Source: Anaspis maculata
Taxonomy: Eukaryota; Arthropoda; Insecta; Coleoptera; Scraptiidae
Reading direction: 5' to 3'
DNA: 64,000 nucleotides
Assembly (NCBI GenBank): GCA_949128115.1
Contig: OX421966.1
Span: forward strand, 36,039,042-36,103,041
Shown here: piece after piece, positions 36,331 to 47,109 of the stretch
How the letters are laid out: each line of letters begins with the position of its first letter
How positions within the stretch are numbered: position 1 is the stretch's first letter
Notes under the pieces: generated by a model
The model's database searches: none
Seen by the model: only the letters and a program-made list of their open reading frames with translations
What the model was told of the DNA's origin: nothing
Translations under genes and position numbers: made by a program

Positions 36331-37146
36331 ACTTGTTTTATTCTTTTAATGATATCAAACTAGGAACGCGATAAGCGATAAGTTTTGACATCGCATTTTA
36401 GCTTTGCTAGAATTTGGTACTCAAGTATATAATAGCATACCGATCAAATTAGGCAAAACAAAAGTTTCAAGTTGAGAGTGTCGATGATTGTAGGTAATCG
36501 TGCAAAAAATCTCATTTCAATCCCTCTCATTTTGGGACCTGCCACAATACGACCGAAGTTGGGTATAGCTGTTAGATACCACTGGAAACATAAATAGTAG
36601 TGACGGCACCGATTTGTTTTCCCAAAAAGCAGAAAATCAACTTGCTTGATCTGCTGGCGATGCAAATAATACGCGAATTGTTTTCAAAGTCTGATGTTAT
36701 CCAAAATATATAGTTTAAAATTAAATGACGTACCACATAAGAGGTAAAAGTTCAGAAATTATTTTTTATCAAGCAACCTAATTAAAATAGAAGTGAATTC
36801 AATCTTTATGGGTCATTTATTAACATTTAGTTACCCTTGAAATTTGGCAATTTCACATTATTATGCGTGTATTGATGGAAGTCTCAAGTTTTGGATTTAT
36901 TTAAGTACAGGGTGTTGCCAAGTGCCGTCGACGTCGGGCCGTCGCTTTCATTAAAAACTGGGGCAGCACCTCGGGCAGCACCCAGATCACCTAGAAGTTC
37001 GACTGTACCCTCACGTAACTTCGTTCGGCACTGACGAGTTTCTACGTCTCAAAATCGCTCAAAAACTCACGAAGGCAGTTTTTTTTTTGGTTACGGTTGG
37101 TATCACAAAATTCACCACTAACATCGATGGGGTAAAAGAATATTCC

Positions 37147-37258
37147 AGCCAAAAATTTCCCGACACAAATATCCCAGCTGAACATATCACCGCGACAGCA
37201 TATTATCCAAGCCAAAAATATCCCCGCAACCAAATATCCCAATCCAAAAATAGTCTTT
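37147..37258. repeat. GCCAAAAATATCCC minisatellite
   Basis: Degenerate units around CCAAAAATATCCC recur at 18-25 bp spacing about five times. The minus strand stays open here and gives repeated G-I-F/W-D-I patterns purely because of the repeat. Confidence 0.65.
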
Positions 37259-37316
37259 TTGTTATCTGTATATTATTTGATAAATTGTTTTCATAGAGTT
37301 CATGATATAAATTGAC

Positions 37317-37375
37317 TTCTTCTTTCTTCTTCTTCTTGTTCTTCTTCTTCTTCTTCTTCTTCTTCTTCTTCTTCT
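37317..37375. repeat. TTC microsatellite
   Basis: About 19 TTC units with a single CTTTC and a TTG interruption. Confidence 0.95.
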
Positions 37376-37599
37376 GTTTTTGTGTTATCAAAGTTGAGGA
37401 TTTGGTCCAAGTGCATACTTTTGAGCGCAATTTCTCACTTGTAAAAATCGCTATTGCAGCCGCTTTGCCCGTCCGTCCGGTGGTGTCCGTAATTGAAACT
37501 ACTATCAAACCAGACGCTCTAGCTTTCTATAATCTCAATTTTTTTTGCCGATACATAGTTGCCACTCCCAAAGCAGGTCTAGGTTATATTGAATTTTTA

Positions 37600-38960
37600 T
37601 AGTGCGCCGCCAACATAGAGAAAACCGCCCCCGATCACGTTGAAATAACATAAATGTTGCAATTCCTCCTAGACCTGATAATTTGGGTATTAAATTTTTC
37701 CGATCATCCATCGCAAACAAAACCGCCCTTATCAACTTGAAATGAAAAACATAAACCCAAAGACGTAGCAGCCTTATTCTTTCGTTGATGGATAGCTGAC
37801 TAAAAATGAAGAGAGATATAATTATGCTACTTTTGATTTGTCGCGGCGCCCAGCTCACGCCTCCAAACAAGAAAGTTAGTTTACTCACAACCACTATGGT
37901 AATTGATTCATTACATACCTAGTAGGAAGTCGGAAAGTGACCCATTGCCGACCTCCCGAGAAAGTGAAGAAATGGTAGCTTTAGAAGAGAAATTTCAAAA
38001 TATGCATCCAACCAAACCATAAGTGTGTTAATCAGTATTTCCTGAACCACGTTTCAGCAAAATTAATCGGCCTATTTGCCTGTAATCCTGCAAGCTGAGT
38101 ACATGGTTGTGAGTAAAATAGTATACATACTCTCGACGGTAAATACATCATGCCAACTTCGGGCTAGATGGAGGCTTTCTGTGCCCTCAGCAGTAATGAT
38201 GTATTTCCCGTCTCGGTATGTAATATACTATTACACAACTTCCACTGATTGGCATGTTTCTTCGAACATTTCGAACCTCCCGAATCAAACTATGCGATAT
38301 TTTGTCGAACGCTGCCGCCTTCTCAAAACCGCCCCTAAACTAAAAGATTGTATTGACATTTCACTCCTCAATCTGAACAGATATTTTTTGGTTCTTTCGC
38401 TAATGAATAACTCACGAGACTGCCGTAAAACGTCTATTATAACGAATTGGTCGCCGCCCTTATGCGTCGCTTCCAAATAAAGGAAGCGATATTTCCTCCT
38501 TAACCAGACCAGAAGAGATAGCGATCTGATTCTTCCGCTGGTGAATAGCTAATCAAGAATTAGGCGAGATAGGCTACCTCCGTCAGCTTTCGCCTCCAAA
38601 CGAAAAGCCACCCCTAGTCGCCGACCCCTGAAGAAAAAAGTCAGCTCTCAGAAGTTTATCTGATTAGCATGCTTCCATTGCTTCCTCTTTGAACCTTCTA
38701 AAGACACTTCCATTCGCCCCCAGCCGCCGGCCTCCAACGAAAAAAGTCAGATTTCAGAATTTTCGCTGGTTGCCATGCTTCCTCAATTACTCATACACTT
38801 TGAACCTCCCAATCTCCGATTTGATACTTTTGATTTGTAGCCGCCCAAAACGCAAGAAACAGCTTCCAGAATTTTTGCTGATTGTTATAGATCAGCACAT
38901 ACGAATCTGTACCCATTTTTGTTTAAAGGGTTCTATTGTACAATTATTAAACTGTACTTA
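37600..38960. repeat. Decayed tandem or clustered repeat
   Basis: Recurring phrases: CGCCTCCAAACxAGAAAG (37855, 38589), GCCTCCAACGAAAAAAGTCA (38727) and a second AAAAAAGTCAG (38634), GAACCTCCCAATC (38274 diverged, 38802), ACTTTTGATTTG (37829, 38826) and GCATGCTTCCATTGCTTCC-like (38667, 38772). Spacing is irregular at 90-150 bp. Low CpG decay suggests C-to-T change of an older GC-rich unit. No gene. Confidence 0.5.
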
Positions 38961-38974
38961 GACCAATTCTCTTT

Positions 38975-40540
38975 AGGTACACGATAAAATTCACCTCCAT
39001 CCAGTAGATTCCCCTTCAAGATATTTCAAAGAACTGAAAACTTTTTTTCCACGATTTTCCCCAGGGACCTTAAATCGATCCTCTAAAAGTTTCTAATTGG
39101 TACCGTATACAGGGTGTGATACGTAACGTTTTTATCTCAAATGAAACACCCTATATTTTATTCCGTTATTTGTTGGAGCCTTTTTTTCTGATTACAAATA
39201 TATATGACACTTATGATTTATTTTGACAAATAAGTTGTCGGAAAAATAATAAAACAGGTATAGTAGGTTCACTCCTACCGTGATTCTAGTTGGCTGTGAG
39301 ATTTTGTTTCTAAGTTTCCAAATCTGATATTTGAAAACTCCCTAGAACTTGGCAGTTGGTTGCATTGATGTTTGAAAGTTCAAGCTTGACAACATCAACA
39401 ACATTACCGTTTATGTCAAATAGACTGAGAATCACGAGTTTCACGGAAATTGTGGTGGAATTATGCCCATTTACTGTGAAAACTGTATTTGCGCCTCAGC
39501 TTGTGTCTTGAACAATAACGTCCAGTGCCCATTTTGAAGCCCTCGAAGGTGCCATCAAGAACTTGCTTCTGGGAGAAAATTGGCGGAGTATAGGTGCTGG
39601 GCATGTACCCCATAACGTTCAGCTTTGCGGAGAAGACGTGAATCTATTTCCAAAAACCACATAATATGGAAGCATTGTGAACTATTCCTGGTCTTTCAAA
39701 GAAGTACCCACACTCTGGAAGACTGGGAACTCTGGGAAGCTACCTACACTCTTCTAATTTGTGTGTGAATGGGATTCATCGGCGTTAATACTTGATTTCA
39801 CTGCTCAGGACATCGTACTGGAACAAGAAATTTGCGGAACTTGTGAAAGGTGAACTACATCGACTCCATACTTGCAATTTGCGAAGTTAATTTTGGTAAT
39901 TTTTTCATTTTTGACAGCAACAGTCGACACATCAACATAACCTATCTTGATAAAAACGCATCAACATAACCTATCTTTCGAAGACAGACGCTCAGGCGCA
40001 CACTAGGCAGTTGGACGTGAATTCTACAATGCCAAACTGTGAAATTTGCCCAGCCTACTAGAACCACGGTACAAGTGAACCTACTATAGTAAAAGATTTT
40101 GTTTCGCGGCAAGATGGCTTTGGTTTCCACAGTTCACTTGAAAAAAAGTTATTCTCGCAGCATTTTGTCTGCAGAATTCAACTCTCCATGGATAAATTGT
40201 CTAATTTGTTCCTAATACAGGGTGTCGCGTAATTTTCAATTTTTATTCATTTGACTACCTATTTTATAATTTTTTTGAAAGCTTTTTTGTCAAAATAATC
40301 ATAAATGTTATATATCTTTGTAATGAGAATGAAAGGCTTCATCAAATGACGTAATAAAATATAGGGTGTTGCATTTGAAACATTACATGTCACACCCTGT
40401 ATACGGTACCAACTGAAAACTTTTTGACGATCGATTTAAGATCCCTGGGAAAAATCGTTGAGAAAAAGTTTTTAGTTTTTCAAAATATCTCAAAGGGGAA
40501 TCTCCTAGAGGTGAATTTTATCGTGAACACCCTGTACATA
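38975..40540. mobile_element. Two-layer foldback element
   Basis: Outer arms, about 135 bp (38977-39111 and 40400-40535), pair from CACGATAAAATTCACCTC inward to GGTACCG. Inside them sit inner arms beginning TATACAGGGTGTGAT (from 39112) and ending CACACCCTGTATA (to 40399), about 120-150 bp each. The loop is mostly filled by a further element at 39259-40088. Inner ends are mariner-like with TA at the junction. No coding sequence of its own was found. Confidence 0.8.
39259..40088. mobile_element. TATAGTAGGTTCAC-ended element, copy 2
   Basis: Starts TATAGTAGGTTCACTCCTAC and ends ACAAGTGAACCTACTATA. Subterminal GATTCTAGTTGGCTGTG pairs with CAGCCTACTAGAACC near the right end. The left 110 bp match copy 1 at 25510. 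It lies in the loop of the foldback 38975-40540 and is younger than it. No transposase. Confidence 0.8.
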
Positions 40541-40572
40541 TCAAATCGGATGCCCCCTTTTTCAGAAAATCT

Positions 40573-42051
40573 GCTATAGTGGGAGCGGTACGCAAAAGCA
40601 TACCGCATTTTAAAGTGCAGTAACGAGATTTTGCATGGGCATACTTCATACCAAAACAAGCGATTTGACCCGCAGCACTCCATATTTCGTCCCTTAGGGG
40701 GCCCATGGGGGCCCTCCAAATTTTCAAGATGCAAGAACTTTCACATGACGATCATTGAGTATCGTCATGTATGTCATAAGTGAAGCTTACGGGTCTATTG
40801 AGAATGTTTTCATCAAATGTCGTCGTGCCCGATTCATTCTTCACATTTGAAAAAAAAATTCTTTCACAGAGGTCAAAAAAACTGTTTTTATTTTTTCTGC
40901 TGTGCAAGGAAACGATAAATTCATATGTTTTGTTGCGTTCCCAACTAAATCGCGTTCCGTAAGCCCAAATATGAAGACAATTTTTTCGCAATATCATTTT
41001 CCCAAGAAGAGGTGACCGCTTCAGTTCACTTTTTTCAACAGCATTTTTTTCAATGTTCCTAGTGGATAAGACTGTCAATTTTCGCTGATATGGGAAGCTT
41101 GAACTCTTTTCTTAGTAATTTTCATGCAACTTGGCTTCAAAACATACAAGAGAGCCCTAAAACTTTTTTTTTCTGCTGGACCGTCAAATTTTTGGCATGT
41201 TGATTTTGTAGTAGGGGAGACGCGCAAATAAATAAGATCTAGTCTAGGCGAATAAGTTCTACCGGAAAATATACCTACTTACACCTAACGACTCTGCGTT
41301 TTGTTGTACTGCAATAAAACACGGCATGGAAGAATATTTTCTGTTGAAACCAAATCACCTGTGCCTGCAGCCTGGATTGAATACTGGTCCGCGTCTCTCC
41401 TACTACAAAATCAAAAAATCGTAAGTTGGACGGCCCAGCAGAAAAATTATTTTTTTGGGCTCCCTTGGGCGTTTTAGAGTCATGTTGCTTCGCAACCACC
41501 AGGAAAAGAGTTCGAGGTCTCCATTCCTGCAAAAATTACGAGTGATATCCAGTGGGGACATAGAAAGAAATGCTCTTGGAAAAGAAGTACTGAAGAGGTC
41601 ACCACTTCTTTGAAAAATACCATTACAAGAAAAATTTCTTTATAATTAGGTTCAGGGAATGCGATTTTGTTGGGAACGTAACAGAACATATGAATTTGTC
41701 GTCTCCTTGCATAGAAGAAAAAATAAAAACAGTTTTTTTGACCTCTGTCAAAGAAATTTTTTTTCAAGTGTGAAGAATGAATCGGACACAACGACAATTG
41801 ATGAAAATATTTTCAATAGACCCGTAAGCTTCACTTATGACATACATGACGATACTCAATGATCGTCATGTGAAAGTTCTTGCATCTTGAAAATTTGGAG
41901 GGCCCCCATGGGCCCCCTAAGGGACGAAATATGGAGTGCTGCGGGTCAAATCGCTTGTTTTGGTATGAAGTATGCCCATGCAAAATCTCGTTACTGCACT
42001 CCCAAATGCAGTATCGATGTGTTTTTAGGTGTGTACCGCTTACACTACTAT
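40573..42051. mobile_element. 1.5-kb foldback element
   Basis: Arms of about 490-650 bp: GTGGGAGCGGTAC at the left pairs with GTACCGCTTACAC at the right; TTCACATGACGATCATTGAG (40739) pairs with its complement at about 41863-41882; GTAGTAGGGGAGACGCG pairs with CGCGTCTCTCCTACTAC nearest the loop (41225-41390). The MHLENLEG... open frames seen on both strands are simply the same arm read twice. No transposase recognised. Confidence 0.8.
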
Positions 42052-42317
42052 TGAGACTCACGCCTGTAAAGACATATTTACTTGTTACTTGTTCAATTTA
42101 TTTTTAAGAGGGGAAGGTGTGTGATGGCCGGAGGTAAGAAAGAGCTTTTCCGATAAGTACGTAGAGGATTCCCATGGGCGTCTGAATCTTGGATCGAGAT
42201 ACGGAGACGATTGTCAGTACAGTAGAGCTATTATCACCTTGACAAATGGCTGACATATTGCAGAGATAAAAATGCACAGAGGCTGATTCTGGACCTCCTA
42301 GATTTATTGGGGGTAGC

Positions 42318-42490
42318 TGATGAAACGTAGTTCCACCTGGCAGGTAGGCCTTACTATTGGGCCCATAGTACCCCTTTGTACTTCTTCCCAGACCAGCCGG
42401 ACTTACCGAGCCACAGCGTGGTGCCGGATGTTTGATGGTCGGTTCATCTAAGCACTGGGGCCGGACAAGCGCACGGTTCGTTCTTGACCA
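42318..42490 (+). repeat. Dispersed repeat shared with 27438-27604
   Basis: Matches the reverse complement of 27438-27604 over about 170 bp. An open frame of 76 codons follows at 42537-42766 (starts PRTKPTEEEFQSALNQMG); it looks protein-like but is unrecognised and may belong to the same retroelement-like remnant. Confidence 0.6.
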
Positions 42491-43097
42491 CGCTGCCGGT
42501 TTTCAGGCAGGCATGTTATACTCAGGGAGTTTGCTTTGCCTAGGACCAAACCAACCGAGGAGGAGTTTCAGTCGGCCTTGAATCAGATGGGGCCCGCCAG
42601 CGTCTTGCTCCCTACGGGCGATCTCCCATCCAACTTTTGGCAGCGCTTGGCGTTGCTGCAGCCGAGTTATCAACCGACTGGAGCAGTGTACCTACTACAC
42701 GCTATGCGGTTCTCACAGGGGCTGATTGAGGAAAGGTTTTATTTTGCAGAAATTGGTCCCAAATGAAATCAGGACGTGGCGAAATTGATTGAAAACATTC
42801 ATTAAAGCGATAATAATGTTTTTTAAATCCATAAATTAAATTCAGCAATATCAGATGCATCTCAAAGTCCACTTGAGGAAATTTGACCATGCGCCCAAAA
42901 AAATTTAATCAAGTTTTTCAGTTGCTAGTGGGATTTTCTCACCAGCTAGTGGGATTTTCTCATCTTATTTTCTACCAAGAGCGTAAAGTAGTGAGCAGCC
43001 TGGATCTTTCCAGCTGATGTGATTGGTTGAATTTCGCATTTATGTGATGATTACTGATTTAAAAGAGCATAGTCGAGTCGTAGGAAAGTCATAGTAT

Positions 43098-43884
43098 ACA
43101 GAGTGTCCCAGACTGTTTTTTTTTTGGGGGGGGTCGCCTATTTTCGAGCCTATTTTCATAACCAGATATCTATGGCAAAATAGATTGCGCAATATTGCAA
43201 TCGATTTTGGAGGGGAATAAATGGTTGAAAATTGGCATCTCGATGATCTTGAGCCGTTTTCGAGATATACCCATTACCCACCCCACCCCTAATGTACGAG
43301 ATCCTGCATAACTCTTACGAAATCCCCACTTCTTCACGCGCATGATTTTGCAACACTCACCTGTAGCTCAAGACATTCAGCCCGATTCTTGTCGGTCATA
43401 ACTATTGTTAATGATAGTAGATAAGTCACTTGTAGTGGTGACAACCACAAAACCACAAGCTCGTCAGCAAGATTGCTACCATCCAAGTACGGAGTAGGGC
43501 AGGTTCGTACGGTTCCATTTAGTCATAATGTGGTTCACTCAGGCAGTTGCAAAAAAAGGTATTTTTTAAATAGGTTATACACCAGGAAAGTGTCTATTCA
43601 CATTCACAGGACTCTTATGAGGCTATTCCGGGACTTGCTGCGGACCGCACTGGAACATGCCTGGCTTGTCCTGTAAAGTTTCACTTTCCTGCCTTATTAT
43701 ACGTAAATAAACTGTTCCTGCCGCTTGACCGGCTTCTATCCTGTCGGCGCCGGCGAGTTTCACTCGGGTCGGGTTGAAAAAAATGAATTTTGACTTTGCG
43801 TAGATACCTACCTATGTAGTGTATTAAGAATCAAGTTTTCTGAAGTGAAAAAACTCGTGATCTTTAGTTAAAGATTAAGAGGTG
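43098..43884. other. Stretch with one mariner-type end
   Basis: TATACAGAGTGTCCCAGACTG at 43094 looks like a left end, but its right partner is not visible. A GC-richer patch with AATAAA (about 43708) lies at 43600-43760; I considered a solo LTR but could not find its start. Confidence 0.35.
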
Positions 43885-43888
43885 TTAA

Positions 43889-44133
43889 GGACGGAGCTGA
43901 GTTGGTGAAATAAGCGTTGCGAAATCAATCCCTGTGGGTTTATTCCTTGACGGATTCTTACCAATTTATCTCTTTCGAAAGCTATACAAGGATGTACTTT
44001 GGTTTGAGCCCATTCTCAAGCCAAAGTACATCCTTGTAGCTTTCAGAAGAGACCAAAATAGTGAGAATCCGTCAAGGAATAAACCCACAGGGATTGACTT
44101 CGCAACGCTTATTTTACCAAATCAACTCCGTCC
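43889..44133. mobile_element. TTAA-flanked palindromic element
   Basis: GGACGGAGCTGAGTTGGTGA on the left is matched by CCAAATCAACTCCGTCC on the right, and pairing continues nearly without break (stem about 118 bp, loop about 10 bp at 44009). Both ends abut TTAA (43885-43888 and 44134-44137), the target duplicated by piggyBac-type elements. The 245-bp length and lack of coding sequence make it a piggyBac-like MITE, although its termini do not show the usual CCC start. Confidence 0.8.
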
Positions 44134-44804
44134 TTAAAACTTTGTTGTAATAGGGAGATAACTTATTGAGCACCAAAATACTCAGTCGCCACCATAATCA
44201 AACCTTACCAAAAACCGATTGAAAATAGGTCGTACTCATCTCACATATTATTATAGATACTTATTCCTTTTACAAAGAAATTGTCGTGGCACCACAATAC
44301 TTTTCCGGGGAGTATCCAAAGACGTATACAGGGTGTCAAATTCAAAACTTACAACTGCCTGTAAGTCTGATACAAAAGCAGATATCAAAAATCGCCCAAA
44401 ATCGTTTGGCCAAAATGAAGGGAGAACGATAATAGTGAAATCAGTGACTCACTCCCCGCTCAGTGTTTGAGCCCCAGACCTTTTCACTATTTCTTCTAAG
44501 AAGAAACCTCCTACTTGTAAGTAAGTAAGTAGGTAAGTTTATTGGTGCTCCCAAAGGCATACAAATCATGCATTTTCACAAGTCAGTTGTGATAGTATAC
44601 ATCATTGATAAGGCTTTGGAAAATGCTTACCAGTGGTACCAATTATTCCATATTTTGTTTGAGTAGTTTCCAACTGGAAACTATATATCCATTTGGAAAA
44701 ACTGCCTAATGGGTTTAAATCGATTTAAATGAATCCACTCCACAATTAAAAATGAAATTCCAACTAAGAACTAACTAGTTAGTCAATGCTCAGACGATCA
44801 TTAT

Positions 44805-45066
44805 ACAGATCGGTGGATTGACTGAAGAGGATCCATTGAAATGGCCTCCCAAATCACCGAATTTGACTCATCCAGACTTTTTTTTGTGGGTTCACTTAAA
44901 GTCTGTTGTTTTTAAAAGCCGGAGTCGATTGAAAAACTGTGGTGTAGAATGACCGAAGAACGTCGCGTGCTTTCAAGAGAAACCTTCGAAAACGTTCGAC
45001 AAGAGTTCGAGAACAGCTTTATTATTGCCTTGAAAACAATGGCAATCATTTCGAACACTTTTTGTG
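44805..45066 (+). pseudogene. Mariner-like transposase, C-terminal fragment
   Basis: Reading across at least two frameshifts gives a RWI block, then WPPKSPNLTHPDFFLW, LKSVVF, PESIEKL, RETFENVRQEFENS and finally YYCLENNGNHFEHFL before TGA. This is the end of a Tc1/mariner-family transposase: the Asp in PDFF corresponds to the third catalytic acid and is kept, while the SPD Asp is Asn. The DNA-binding and first two thirds of the catalytic domain are missing. Frameshifts mean it makes no protein. No flanking inverted ends were identified. Confidence 0.85.
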
Positions 45067-45284
45067 AACATTCATCGTTTTTGTTTTGTTTGAAGTACAT
45101 AGTCAAAATTTTACTTATTGTGGAATGAATTCATTTGAATCAATGTGAACCCATTACAGTCCGGATGCTAGTTGAAAGTAGCTTGCATTTTTTGATGAGA
45201 AGATGCCACTCGGTGGAAATGTTCTTTGCATCGTACTCTTCCGATCCAGAAAGGTAGCCATCAGCGTCATTCACGCCAGCGGCG

Positions 45285-47108
45285 TATACAGGGTGATACA
45301 GAAAAAAAAAGTTGAAAAATTATATTTAATAACCCGAAACATGTGGAGACGTGTTACTCACCCCATACATTAAAAAGTTCATGCTTATGAAGTCACAGCA
45401 AATTGTTCTTGATTACGTTGAACCGTATTTGAAATGTTGGGGGAAACCAGAAAAAAAACAAGAATACTCTTTTTTCCATAAATAAGTAATTCTTTGAGAT
45501 ATTGACACAATACTTGGTATTTCTACAAAAGGTAATGTTATAAATGATATGAGCTGGGTAGCCAAATTTTAAGCCAACTATTTCCACAAATACGATTGTC
45601 AACTTTTTTTTTCTCTTGAGGACCATCTTGAATCTGCTCTGTGAGGCATTGTTGAAAAAGTGATTGGTTATTATAATAATGGTAACATGAAATCATTGCA
45701 TCGCAAAAACAACCTCCTCATCATAATTTAGTGACCTCTTCGGTGGGAAAGAATTGCCATTCACGTATTTTTTGGCTCTTCAAAGCTTTAGTGCCCATTA
45801 TGGCATTTGCAACATTTGGAATGGTGAAATATGTTACGCATTGTGAACCTGGATGTACTTCCAGGTAGCCTACCAAGTTTCACCATCATCAATTGAGAGG
45901 TTTGTTCTTAAAAGCTGTTTGAACAAAATTTGTGTCGTTTTTTTATGAAAAATACAAAATATTGGGTCTCTCACCCTCACTTGATCCCTTACTGAGGATA
46001 GTCTAAAACCGAAAGTCTCCGAATTTTTTATGATAATGGTTCAATGGGAAGTGCTCTTCAATGTTTAGTTATCAAAAATTGCATAGTTGCGTTCAGATTC
46101 CAGACAGAGGGCGACAAAGAAGTTCATGGAGTAAAAAAAGACATAAAATACAGTCAAGAAAAAACTAGCCCAGAGCTAGGCTGAAAGCTGTCTGGAGACC
46201 TTGCTTTTCATAACATCAATGTGCAATTTGGAACACTGTTATAGTCTCAAGTAAGTGATGTTTCAAGCCTTTCACCCACGCCTGAGAGTCTTACAGAACC
46301 TGTGTATTGCGGGAAGCCTATCTAAAAGGGACATTTCCGGGATTTCTCCGTTGCATTGGAAGTTGTGTCTTTTTTCACTGCATGAACTTCTTTGTCGCTC
46401 TCTGTCTGGAATCTGAATGCAACTATGCAGATTTTGACAACTACACATTGAAGAGCAGTTCTCAGTGAACCATTAGCATGAAAATTTTGGAGACTTTCGG
46501 TTTCAGGCTTTCCTCAACGAGGGATCAAGTAAGGGTGAAAATTCAATATTTTGCATTTTCCATAAAAAAAAATTAAACAAATTTCATTCAAACAGCTTTT
46601 AAGAACAAACCTTTCAATTGATGATTGCAAAACTTGGTAGGCTACCTCAAAGTACATCAAGGTTCATAATGCGTAACATATTTTACCATTCCAGATGTTG
46701 CAAATGCCATCATGGGCACTAAAGCTTTGAAGAGTCAGAAAATACGTGAATGGCAATTCTTTCTTGCCAAAGAGGTCACTAAATTATGATGAGGAGGTTG
46801 TTTTTACTATGCAATGATCACATATCATCATTATTATGATGACCAATCACTTTTTCAACGATGCCTTACAGGGCAGATTCAAGATGGTGCTCAAGAGGAA
46901 AAAAAAGTTGACAATCGTATTCCTGAAAATAGTTGGCTTAGGAATTGGCCCATATCATTTCTTACATTACTTTTTGTAGAAATACCAAGTATTGTGTCAA
47001 TATCTCAAATAATCACTTATTTATGGAAAGAAGAGTGTTTTTGTTTTTTTTTCTGTTTTTTCCTACATTTCAAAGACGGAGTGATTTTAAAAATTCCCGT
47101 GACCTCAT
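45285..47108. mobile_element. Long foldback element, right end lost
   Basis: Left end TATACAGGGTGATACAG; the arm from about 45395 to 46140 is mirrored at about 46371 to 47108 (for example CCATAAATAAGTAATTC against its complement near 47015, and CAGACAGAGGGCGACAAAG against CTTTGTCGCTCTCTGTCTG). The mirror image stops at GACCTCAT (47108), so the last 110 bp of the right arm is replaced or deleted. Spacer about 230 bp. Non-coding. Confidence 0.8.
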
Positions 47109-47109
47109 A

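Noticed and set aside
37203..37508. Lysine-rich open frame
   Set aside because: Produced by the TTC microsatellite.
40480..42107. Identical open frames (MHLENLEGPHG...) on opposite strands
   Set aside because: They are the two arms of the foldback 40573-42051 read twice, not a duplicated gene.
43600..43760. Solo LTR ending near the AATAAA at about 43708
   Set aside because: No TG start or matching internal sequence could be identified.
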